NCBI GenBank assembly: GCA_018262455.1
Contig: JAGSPR010000206.1
Span: 1 to 12,744 of the forward strand
Direction of reading: 5' to 3'
Length of the DNA: 12,744 nucleotides
Source of the DNA: Deltaproteobacteria bacterium
Lineage (GTDB): Bacteria > Myxococcota > Polyangia > Haliangiales > Haliangiaceae
The position numbers and the translations under genes are program-made. The notes under the pieces were generated by a model that was not told the DNA's origin, ran no database searches, and saw nothing but the letters and a program-made list of their open reading frames with translations. Of this stretch, positions 1 through 6,253 are shown one piece after another; position 1 is the first letter of the stretch, and each line of letters starts with the position of its first letter.

Positions 1-1
1 C

Positions 2-391
2 GGCATCATGGCGTTCTGGGGCGCGCCGGTCACGCACCCCGACGATCCGATCCGCTGCGTCCAGGCGGCGCTCGAGCAGCTCGATGTGCTCGATGAGCTC
101 AACGGACGGCGCGTCGCCCTGGGCGAGCAGCCGCTGGCGATGGGGATCGGCCTGCACACGGGACAGCTGGTCTCGGGCTACGTCGGCAGCTCGAAGTCGC
201 TGTCCTATACCGTCATCGGTGACACCGTGAACACGAGCGCGCGACTCTGTGGCGTCGCCGCCGCCGGGCAGATCCTCGTCACCGAACAGACCGCGGCTCG
301 CCTCGGCGGCCGCTTCAAGCTGGTGACGCTTCCGCCGGTGGGACTCAAGGGCAAGGAGAAGCCTGTCCCCATCTTCAACGTCGTCCGCTGA
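2..391 (+). CDS. Class III adenylate/guanylate cyclase, C-terminal part (5' end outside window)
   Basis: This is the end of a class III nucleotide cyclase catalytic domain, which makes cAMP or cGMP from ATP or GTP. The reading frame is open at the left edge. The first codons give GIMAFWGAP, matching the family motif GDxIMAxFGAP, so the ATG at position 8 is internal and the metal-binding Asp is just outside the window. The segment TVIGDTVNTSARL (codons about 68-80 counted from that ATG) carries the conserved Asn and Arg, four residues apart, that stabilise the transition state. The protein ends soon after the domain with a usual LKGKEKPVPIF tail. The N-terminal part, probably with sensor or AAA/TPR domains, cannot be seen. 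It converges on the next gene with an 8-base gap. Family call is firm; cAMP versus cGMP is undecided. Confidence 0.93.
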   Translation, partial: GIMAFWGAPVTHPDDPIRCVQAALEQLDVLDELNGRRVALGEQPLAMGIGLHTGQLVSGYVGSSKSLSYTVIGDTVNTSARLCGVAAAGQILVTEQTAARLGGRFKLVTLPPVGLKGKEKPVPIFNVVR

Positions 392-399
392 GCCACGGA

Positions 400-936
400 C
401 TACGGTCGCGGCGCGCGCGCGATCGCGGCAGGCTCGAGCGCCGCATCACGCTCGAGCAGGAAGTACGACGGCGTCGGGATCCGGGCCGGCCCGAGCGCGA
501 GGTAGCTCCACCCGAGCAACAGCTCGACCGAGCCGGCGCGCAGGGCGACGAGGGGATCGCGCAACGCATTCAGCGGATCCATGCGGGGGTTGCCGCCGGC
601 CCCGTAGTCGAGCAGCAGGCGATCGCGCTCGGCGACGACGGCAAAGTGGCCGAACGTCCACGGCTGGCCATCGCGCACGCGTGCACGCCACGGTCGATCG
701 AGGCCATCCTGTTCGATCCGGACGTTCCAGCCGCGCAATCGCCCCGTACGCGCATCGCGATGGAACACCTTGGCGAACTTCTTCCAGCTCAGGCGTTCGA
801 CCCATGCCGGCAAGCCGAGGCTGATCCCGCGGTAGACCGTGTCGTCGAGCCGTGAGGAATCGATCGAGTGCCCGCTGGCCAGCAGCGTGCGCAGCTCGGC
901 CCGGGAGGCGGCGAGCACCACCGCACGCGTGGTCAC
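400..936 (-). CDS. Conserved hypothetical protein, last gene of the regulator operon
   Basis: A 178-residue soluble protein with no signal peptide or membrane segment. I recognise it as a conserved bacterial hypothetical type but know no function. Motif-like stretches are DDTVYRGISLGLPAWVERL (residues 31-49), WKKFAKVFHRD (51-61), RGWNVRIEQDGLD (68-80), TFGHF (94-98), a GGNPRMDP turn (114-121), RDPLVALRAGSVELLLGWSYL (126-146) and TPSYFLLERD (155-164). The GTG start at 936-934 is chosen because it overlaps the upstream stop in a GTGA overlap and has GAGG about eight bases ahead. The open frame runs on far upstream, but that extension is a shadow of the neighbouring gene. The tight coupling indicates one transcript with the two genes before it. 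Polar, Trp- and Arg-rich composition is compatible with an enzyme or ligand-binding protein, but nothing identifies one. Confidence 0.85.
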   Translation of the reverse strand: MTTRAVVLAASRAELRTLLASGHSIDSSRLDDTVYRGISLGLPAWVERLSWKKFAKVFHRDARTGRLRGWNVRIEQDGLDRPWRARVRDGQPWTFGHFAVVAERDRLLLDYGAGGNPRMDPLNALRDPLVALRAGSVELLLGWSYLALGPARIPTPSYFLLERDAALEPAAIARAPRP

Positions 937-1554
937 GACGCGGCCTCGAGGCCGGAGTCGAACGCGAACCGCCCGGAGCGCCAGGCCGCGAGCGTGGCAC
1001 CGGGCGTCGCCGGCTGGCGCGCACACCACGCCAGGTAGGCGCGAAACGACAGGTCCGGATCGACGGCCTCGCGCGGGGTCATTGCCGGACCGGTGGCGAT
1101 CGCGCGGTCGACCGCGGCGGCGAGGCTCTCGTGATAGCCCTCGAACACCGTCAGGTCGCGAAGCCAGCGCGCGCGCGGACCGTCGTCGGCGAGCAGCGTG
1201 GTCACCGCGTGCTGGAGCTGCTCGAGCCGGCCGTGACCGGCGAGGATCTCGAGATCGAACACGAACTGGTTGCCGTCGTGGTGGGCCCCGAGCAAGTGGC
1301 GAATCAGCCGCTCGGGCGGGCTGCGCAGCCCGGTGAAATCGAACGGCGCGACCGCGCGCTCGGCGAGCAGGAATGGCAGCCGGATCGCGCGATTCGCGAG
1401 CAGGCGGGCGCGCCAGGTCGGACGCACCGCCGAGGCAGAGCTGCCACGGATTGGGCGCGACCTCGACGAGGCCGTGCGCGCGCATCCGCTCGAGGTGGGC
1501 GAGGACACGCTCGGGATCCCCGAGCAGCAGCCGGACGTACCGGGGATAGCTCAT
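933..1554 (-). pseudogene. Conserved hypothetical protein interrupted by a frameshift, middle gene of the operon
   Basis: Two reading frames together make one protein-like sequence. The first begins at ATG 1554-1552, overlapping the regulator's stop as ATGA, with GGAG six bases ahead. It reads MSYPRYVRLLLGDPERV and on to NPWQLCLGG. Near 1426-1432 it loses sense, while the next frame picks up VRPTWRARLL (from 1427), AIRLPFLLAERAVAPFDF, IRHLLGAHHDGNQFVFDLE, RARWLRDLTVFEGYHE and SFRAYLAWC, ending at 933. Both halves have strong G/C third positions in their own frame. Joined, they give about 207 residues with no signal peptide or membrane helix. The second frame has a GTG at 1508, but its first 27 or so residues are shadow sequence. 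Explanations are a true one-base indel, a larger deletion at the junction, or a sequencing error. Function is unknown to me. Confidence 0.72.
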
Positions 1555-2300
1555 CGAATGCTCCGTGATCTGCGCTGGCGCTTCTTCAGGTGCTCGAGCG
1601 TCGCCGCGTCGCGTGCGGCCAGCACCTCGAGCATGCGCCCGAGGTCGACAGCGCGCGGCCGACTCAGCCACGCCGCGAGCAGGCGCCAGCCCGCGACGTT
1701 GCTGGCGGGATCGCGGTAGATCGCGGCCCGCAGCGCCGCGTTGCTGCCGACCACCGCGCTCAGCGGGTTGAGGCACAGCCGCAGCACGGGACTGCGCGTC
1801 GCGTCGAGGACCGCAGCGAGCACCGCGAGATCGGCGCGCGCGACCGCGACCAGATCATCGGTCCCGACCTCCCCCATCGCCTCGATCGCGATGGTGACCG
1901 CTCGCACCACCGCGGCGGCGGGCGGGTGCTCCGCCAGGTACTCGAGCGCTGCGTGTGCGAGGTGACGACGCACGCGGAGCAGATCCGCGGCGATCGGCGG
2001 GAGGTCGCCCCGCTCGGCGGCGAGCTCGGTCAGGCCCGCGAGCAGATCGGGCCCACCGTCGCGAACGAAGTCACGCACGATGTAGCCGCTGCCATGGCGG
2101 ACCGCGATCAGGCCGGCCGCGTCGAGCGTGGCGAGCGCCGCTCGCAACGTCAACCGACTGACCCCGAGCTGGACGGCCAGCGCGCGCTCGGGCGGCAGCC
2201 GCTCTCCCACGGCGAGCTCGCCGCACAGGATCGCGCGGCGCAACGCGTGCTGGCACGTCTGGTGAGCGGGCTCGCGCGGGGAGATCGGAACCAATGCCAT
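1551..2300 (-). CDS. GntR/FadR-family transcriptional regulator
   Basis: A 249-residue DNA-binding repressor or activator. Residues about 14-75 form a GntR winged helix-turn-helix, shown by LRRAILCGELAVGERLPPER, LAVQLGVSRLTLRAAL and AAGLIAVRHGSGYIV. Residues about 85-235 are a helical FCD/FadR-type ligand-binding domain. The His residues that bind metal in typical FCD domains (after DxxFH and in the later H-x-x-I motif) are not apparent: the corresponding stretches read RADLAVLAAVLD and SNAALRAAIYRD. The effector may therefore be bound without metal, as in FadR itself. It is first in a three-gene operon, ending in an ATGA overlap with the next gene. Half-sites over its promoter suggest autoregulation. 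The basic tail (KKRQRRSRS) is unusual. Family call is sure; the ligand is unknown. Confidence 0.92.
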   Translation of the reverse strand: MALVPISPREPAHQTCQHALRRAILCGELAVGERLPPERALAVQLGVSRLTLRAALATLDAAGLIAVRHGSGYIVRDFVRDGGPDLLAGLTELAAERGDLPPIAADLLRVRRHLAHAALEYLAEHPPAAAVVRAVTIAIEAMGEVGTDDLVAVARADLAVLAAVLDATRSPVLRLCLNPLSAVVGSNAALRAAIYRDPASNVAGWRLLAAWLSRPRAVDLGRMLEVLAARDAATLEHLKKRQRRSRSIR

Positions 2301-2321
2301 TGGCCTATTGGCTAAACCAAT
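2291..2321. promoter_or_regulatory. ATTGG/CCAAT operator candidate for the GntR regulator
   Basis: Four 5-base half-sites lie in 31 bases: CCAAT (2291-2295), ATTGG (2299-2303), ATTGG (2307-2311) and CCAAT (2317-2321). The last two form an inverted repeat, ATTGG-CTAAA-CCAAT. The first two form an opposite pair over the regulator's start codon. From memory, FCD-type GntR regulators such as VanR bind ATTGG-type palindromes, so an autorepression site covering the -10 region and start is a reasonable inference. The binding itself is not shown by the sequence. Confidence 0.55.
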
Positions 2322-2337
2322 CCTCCACAGCTGTCAA
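2302..2337 (-). promoter_or_regulatory. Probable promoter of the regulator operon
   Basis: A perfect TTGACA (2337-2332) is followed 17 bases later by TAGCCA (2314-2309), a weak -10, read on the minus strand. Transcription would start at about 2302, only one or two bases before the ATG at 2300, implying a leaderless or nearly leaderless mRNA. The -10 is inside the ATTGG/CCAAT repeat, so a bound regulator would block it. The -35 is convincing; the -10 is not. Confidence 0.42.
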
Positions 2338-2440
2338 GCAGGCTTCGCCACGCCGCCGACCCCGCCAACGGCGCCTTCGGTGGCAGCTGCGGGTCACCTG
2401 GCTCATCGCAATCGGCGGCGTCCAGAGGCACTGTGGGGGC

Positions 2441-3427
2441 ATGAAACCTCCGGGCGTCGCATGGCGCGAGATCATCGGCGCCGACGAATCGGCGAGGTTC
2501 CAGCGGTACGGCGAGCAGCTCGCCCTGCTCCAGCGAGCCGCCACCACCCGCGGCGGCCCGGGACGTGCGCTGCACCGCCGGCAACACCTCGGCCTGCGAG
2601 CCAGCCTCGAGGTTCTGGGGGACTTGCCCGCGCACGCGCGACAGGGGCTGTTCGTGGCGCCCCGCCGGTTCGATGCTCACATCCGGCTCTCGAACGGGAG
2701 CGGCCAGCACGCCCCCGACCGCAAGCCCGACGTGCGCGGCTTCGGGCTCCGGGTGATCGGCGTCGACGGGCCCGGAGCACTCGGCACGCCGACCACGGCA
2801 CAGTGCTTCCTGCTCATCAACAGCGCGACGTTCATGGCCCGGACCACCGAGGACTTCATGGGCGTGGTCCTCGCGGCCGCTCATGGACCATTCCGGGTGC
2901 TGCGCCACCTGATGAAGCGCCACGGCGTGTTCGGCGGCATCAAGCAAGCCCGCCTGCTCCGCAAGGGGATCGGCAAGCCGTTCGCCGGGTTCGGCTGCGA
3001 GACCTTCCACTCGGCTGCACCGATCGCATGCGGGACCCATGCCGCCAAGGTCCGGCTCGTACCCCACAACGCCGAGCTGCCGGCCGCGCGCCGCGACGCC
3101 TGGTCGGCCGATCTGATCGAGCGGCTCGCGGCCGGCGAGCTGCACTGGGATCTCCAGCTGCAGTTCTACGTCGACGAGGCCACCACGCCGATCGAGGACC
3201 CGACGATCCTGTGGCCCGAAGCCGAGGCACCGTTCGTGACCGTCGCGCGCCTCGTCGCCCCGGCACAGGATCCGACCAGCGCCGACGGCAGGCAGCTCGC
3301 TGCGACGATCGAGGCCGGCGTGTTCGATCCATGGAACGCGCTCGCCGAGCACCGGCCGCTCGGCGAGATCATGCGCGCTCGCAAGGCGACGTATTTCGCG
3401 AGTCAGAATGAGCGCGGCGTCAGGTGA
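2441..3427 (+). CDS. Catalase-like haem protein (small catalase-family protein)
   Basis: A 328-residue member of the catalase-core superfamily of the small 'catalase family protein' type (y4iL-like), about 150 residues shorter than a true monofunctional catalase. Recognisable pieces are the distal-side His region ALHRRQHLGLRASLEVL (43-59; H45 or H49), IRLSNGSG (81-88), the PDVRGFGLRVIG strand (96-107), FLLINSATF (123-131) and the C-terminal FDPWNALAEHRPLGEIMRAR (295-314) followed by ATYFASQ. There R313 and Y318 lie where catalases carry the Arg and Tyr that hold haem. The family may act on organic peroxides or lipid hydroperoxides; activity cannot be read here. No signal peptide is seen, so it is cytoplasmic. 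The ATG at 2441 is chosen because upstream codons of the same frame are junk overlapping the divergent promoter. The amidohydrolase follows after 81 bases. Confidence 0.85.
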   Translation: MKPPGVAWREIIGADESARFQRYGEQLALLQRAATTRGGPGRALHRRQHLGLRASLEVLGDLPAHARQGLFVAPRRFDAHIRLSNGSGQHAPDRKPDVRGFGLRVIGVDGPGALGTPTTAQCFLLINSATFMARTTEDFMGVVLAAAHGPFRVLRHLMKRHGVFGGIKQARLLRKGIGKPFAGFGCETFHSAAPIACGTHAAKVRLVPHNAELPAARRDAWSADLIERLAAGELHWDLQLQFYVDEATTPIEDPTILWPEAEAPFVTVARLVAPAQDPTSADGRQLAATIEAGVFDPWNALAEHRPLGEIMRARKATYFASQNERGVR

Positions 3428-3508
3428 CGACGTCCACGGAAACGGCAGCCGGCGGACGCACAGCTCCGCGGCGGTGTCAGGCCGTCTGCTACCGTCGTCC
3501 TGCCTGCC

Positions 3509-4888
3509 ATGGACCGCCCTGACACCTTCATCGCTGATCGCGTGTTCGATGGCCGCAACTTCCGCGACGAGCCACTGCGGATCGACATCGCGGCAGGACG
3601 CATCGCACGGATCTCGCCGTTCGCGCCGGGCGACGCGGCGGCTCCCGACGGAGCGTTCGACGCGCGCGGTTCGACGCTACTACCCGGACTGATCGACGCA
3701 CACTGCCACGCGGCACGCGTCGGCCTGTTCGAGCCGGACGAGGCCCCGAACCCGGCGGCGGTGGTGAAGAACCTCCTCACCGCGCTCGAACGTGGCGTGA
3801 CCACGCTCGGTGACATGGGATGCACCGCGGGAATGGCGCGGGCGCTTCGCGCGCTCGGCGAGGCCCGGGTCGACGCGCCCGCGGTGCGCTCGTCGGGCCC
3901 GCTGCTGGCTGATCCGCTCGGCTATCCGCTCGACTGGATGCGGCCATTCCATCGCCGCATCGGGGCGGCCATCCCGTGCGGGGACGAGCGCTCTGCCCGG
4001 AGCGCCGTCGAGCGCGTGGCGCGGGCCGGGATGGATCACGTCAAGATCTGCATCATGCACCAGTCGTACGCCTACCACCCGCTCCACGTGTTCTCGCGGT
4101 CGGTGGCCACGGCGATCGTCGACGAGGCGCACCGACTCGGCCTGCGGGTGTTCGCGCACGCCCATTTCGACGCGGACTACCGCCTTGCCCTCGATGCCAA
4201 GGTCGACGCGCTCATGCACTCCGCGTTCGATCCGCTCGCAGCGGAGACAGTCGCGCGCGTTCGGGACGCTGGCATTGCCGTGTGCGCGACGTTGTGGGTG
4301 TTCCAGTCGACCTGCCTCGGTGCCGAGGAGCGGTGGGATCGCGACGCTGGCCGTACGGGTGGCGTCACCCGTCCCGTGGTCCGCTCGTGGCGGCGGTTCG
4401 CCGAGGCGTACGCGGCGTCAGGCGACGTCTTGCCGCCGGGGATCGCGGGCGGGCTCCTCAAGGACCGCGCCCGCGAAGGGGTCCGGAACGCGCGCGCGAA
4501 CCTGATGCTGCTGCACGATGCGCGCGTGCCGATCGCGTACGGCAGCGACGGACCGTACGGCTTCAGCGTGCTGGGCCGCGCCGGCGACGAGCTCGGCGTG
4601 ATGCATGCCGCAGGGCTCGACATCGAGACCTGTCTGCGCGCGGCGACGTCGCGCGGCGCGGAGCTGCTCGGCGCCGACGATCGCGGCAGCATCGAGCCCG
4701 GACGGCGTGCTGATCTCATCGTCGTGGACGGCGATCCTCGGCGCGACCTGGGCGCGATCGACCGCGTTCGAGCCGTGTTCCGCGGCGGCGTCCGCGTGGC
4801 GGTCGGCGCGGCGGCGCATGCGCGCGCGGGGGCGGCCGTCGTTCGAGGCCTCGCCGCCACGCTCGCGGACGCGGTGCGCGGCACGTGA
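3509..4888 (+). CDS. Metal-dependent amidohydrolase (imidazolonepropionase/prolidase-like)
   Basis: A 459-residue cytoplasmic hydrolase of the amidohydrolase superfamily, in the COG1228 group that cleaves C-N bonds in cyclic amides, dipeptides or similar compounds. The N-terminal strand-rich domain (about 5-58) leads into LLPGLIDAHCHAA, giving the metal-binding HxH (H65, H67). K179 in HVKI may be the bridging carbamylated Lys. H217 in FAHAHF and H237 in LMHSAF are further ligands, and D347 in YGSDGPYG is the catalytic Asp. The end has the typical GSIEPGRRADLIVVDGDP (393-410). All key residues are present, so it looks active. It follows the catalase-like gene on the same strand after 81 bases, without an obvious Shine-Dalgarno, so cotranscription is possible but unproven. 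The substrate is unknown. An Ala/Arg-rich tail after residue 430 is unusual. Confidence 0.88.
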   Translation: MDRPDTFIADRVFDGRNFRDEPLRIDIAAGRIARISPFAPGDAAAPDGAFDARGSTLLPGLIDAHCHAARVGLFEPDEAPNPAAVVKNLLTALERGVTTLGDMGCTAGMARALRALGEARVDAPAVRSSGPLLADPLGYPLDWMRPFHRRIGAAIPCGDERSARSAVERVARAGMDHVKICIMHQSYAYHPLHVFSRSVATAIVDEAHRLGLRVFAHAHFDADYRLALDAKVDALMHSAFDPLAAETVARVRDAGIAVCATLWVFQSTCLGAEERWDRDAGRTGGVTRPVVRSWRRFAEAYAASGDVLPPGIAGGLLKDRAREGVRNARANLMLLHDARVPIAYGSDGPYGFSVLGRAGDELGVMHAAGLDIETCLRAATSRGAELLGADDRGSIEPGRRADLIVVDGDPRRDLGAIDRVRAVFRGGVRVAVGAAAHARAGAAVVRGLAATLADAVRGT

Positions 4889-4902
4889 GGCCGGAGGGCT
4901 CA

Positions 4903-5010
4903 CGGCGCGGCGGTGGTCCGCTCGTGGTCCGAGGTCGCAGCATGCGCCGTCCACAACAGATTGACCCGATGCATCGCGCGATGGCTCACGTAGAACGCGA
5001 GATCGCGTTG
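4903..5010 (-). pseudogene. Relic of a sterol desaturase/fatty acid hydroxylase gene
   Basis: The minus strand between two genes encodes a short stretch that closely resembles the core of the sterol desaturase/fatty acid hydroxylase family (FA_hydroxylase). It reads DLAFYVSHRAMHRVNLLW, then TAHAATSDHE, and stops at 4902-4900. The family pattern is roughly D-x-x-YYxxHRxxHxxxxLWxxHxxHHSSE. The first His box (HRAMH) is intact, while the second (normally HxxHH) has decayed to HAATS. Only about 36 codons remain. There is no start, and upstream the membrane-protein gene overruns the frame. The third positions are less G/C-biased than in neighbouring genes, as expected of unselected DNA. I read it as the remains of a deleted gene, not a functional small protein. 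Confidence 0.6.
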
Positions 5011-5042
5011 GCGGCGTCGTACATCCGACGATGTTCGGCTGA

Positions 5043-6134
5043 CTACGCGAGCCGCGCGTCGTGCTTGTCGAGCAGCGCGGCGTCGGGGAGCTGCGCGGCC
5101 TCGGCGCCCGCGATGAACTCCTGCGTCAACGGATCGAGCTTGATCGCTGGGCACCGCGCCGCGACGAGCGACACCAGCGATCGCGCGCGACCATCCTCCG
5201 TGCCCGGCACGGGATCTCCCGCGAGCCGGGTCCATGGCATCACGCGCAGCGTCGCGCCCGCGGTCGAGACCACGTCGACGAACGTCGCGCCTGCGAGCTC
5301 GGGGGGGAGCCGCCGCGCGACCACGCCCACGACATCGCGCCACATCACGAGCAAGGACGAGCCATCTTCGCGCCGCGCATCGATCCCCGCGCGCGTGACC
5401 TCCACGGTCAACGTCATGTACTTGAGCTTCTTGCGCAGGTGATCCGGCAGGGTCGGGATGGGACCGGTCGCGGGACGCTCTGCGGCCGGTTCAGGGACGC
5501 CGTCAGTGGCCGCGTTCGGCTCGGAGGGGGTGGCGCGCGTGGCCGTGTTCGCCGGGACCAGTGCCCGCGCGGTCGGCAGCTCGACCTTCAGGGGCTTGTA
5601 GTCACCGTAGTCGGCGACGCTGTCCTGTGCCACGGCGAGGCGCAGCGTGACGATCCCGACGATGTGGCCGAGCAGGAGCAGCGACGGCGCCCACGTCCGC
5701 GACACCTCGACGGTGAGCCCGAGCTGCTCGAGCTCGTTCGACGAACCGACGTCGGGACCGAACAAGTAGCCGGCCGCACCCGCGACGACGAACATCCCGA
5801 GCGAGCCCATGTAACCGAGCTTGCTCAGTTGCTCGTTGGCGACCCCGGCGATGATCCGGGTACCTGCCTGATACGTGACGAACAGGACCATCCCCATCGA
5901 GCCCCAGAACGCCACCATCGCCATGAGCGGGAACATGCCGTGCAGCTTCATCGCGCTGAACGTCATGCTGACGCACATGTCGCCGCCCTGGCACACCGAG
6001 ACCCCGCGGAGGCCGATGGTGACCTTGGCGATGCCGAGCCCGACGTCGAACCAGTCCATCGCGACCGCGGACGCGATCACCAGGACCAGGTACGTGACGA
6101 GAGCGCCGAGGACCCGTGAACGATCCCTGCTCAT
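5043..6134 (-). CDS. Four-helix membrane protein with soluble C-terminal domain, unknown function
   Basis: A 363-residue protein I do not recognise as a named family. Helices lie at about 9-27, 67-88, 106-126 and 148-168. After helix 1 comes an outward-facing loop with a CxxxxxC pair (C48, C54: VSVCQGGDMCVS) that could form a disulfide. A Pro/Ala/Thr-rich linker (about 185-230) joins the helices to a cytoplasmic domain (about 236-345). That domain has the alternating strand pattern and final helix of a small PH-like fold: YMTLTVEVTRAGIDARR, LLVMWRDVVGVVARRL, GATLRVMPW, then a helix around 317-328. The ATG at 6134 is the first in frame, directly after an in-frame stop. Such a layout would suit a membrane sensor or scaffold; this is inference. 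It is divergent from the VWA gene. Confidence 0.82.
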   Translation of the reverse strand: MSRDRSRVLGALVTYLVLVIASAVAMDWFDVGLGIAKVTIGLRGVSVCQGGDMCVSMTFSAMKLHGMFPLMAMVAFWGSMGMVLFVTYQAGTRIIAGVANEQLSKLGYMGSLGMFVVAGAAGYLFGPDVGSSNELEQLGLTVEVSRTWAPSLLLLGHIVGIVTLRLAVAQDSVADYGDYKPLKVELPTARALVPANTATRATPSEPNAATDGVPEPAAERPATGPIPTLPDHLRKKLKYMTLTVEVTRAGIDARREDGSSLLVMWRDVVGVVARRLPPELAGATFVDVVSTAGATLRVMPWTRLAGDPVPGTEDGRARSLVSLVAARCPAIKLDPLTQEFIAGAEAAQLPDAALLDKHDARLA

Positions 6135-6148
6135 CTAGTGGGATCTTA
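6135..6148 (-). promoter_or_regulatory. Possible -10 element and leaderless start for the membrane-protein gene
   Basis: On the minus strand TAAGAT (6148-6143), a good -10 match, ends eight bases before the ATG at 6134. This would put the transcription start at or next to the start codon. No convincing -35 was found 16-18 bases upstream. The rest of the 119-base divergent gap to the VWA gene shows no clear element. Confidence 0.3.
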
Positions 6149-6253
6149 TCACGCCACCGTACCGGACTCCTCGCGAGCTTCCGCGCCCGCCCCTGCGCTG
6201 CGGCCTCCTCGATCGCAGTGGTTGTCAGGGATGGCTTTGTGTATCGTGCGCCG

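Noticed and set aside
400..1776. A 458-codon minus-strand open frame covering both operon partners
   Set aside because: It merely joins the regulator's antisense-frame shadow, the first 43 codons of the broken gene and the true last gene. The middle is Arg/Pro/Ala-rich shadow sequence while the real protein lies in the next frame.
2308..3411. A 367-codon plus-strand open frame overlapping the catalase-like gene
   Set aside because: Its product is Arg/Pro/Ala-rich with no family pattern, and the overlapping frame has clear catalase-like motifs.
4884..4904. CGTGAG/CTCACG hairpin at the end of the amidohydrolase gene as a terminator
   Set aside because: The stem is only six bases with a nine-base loop and no T-tract on either side. 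It also includes the stop codons of the gene and the relic, so it may be coincidental.
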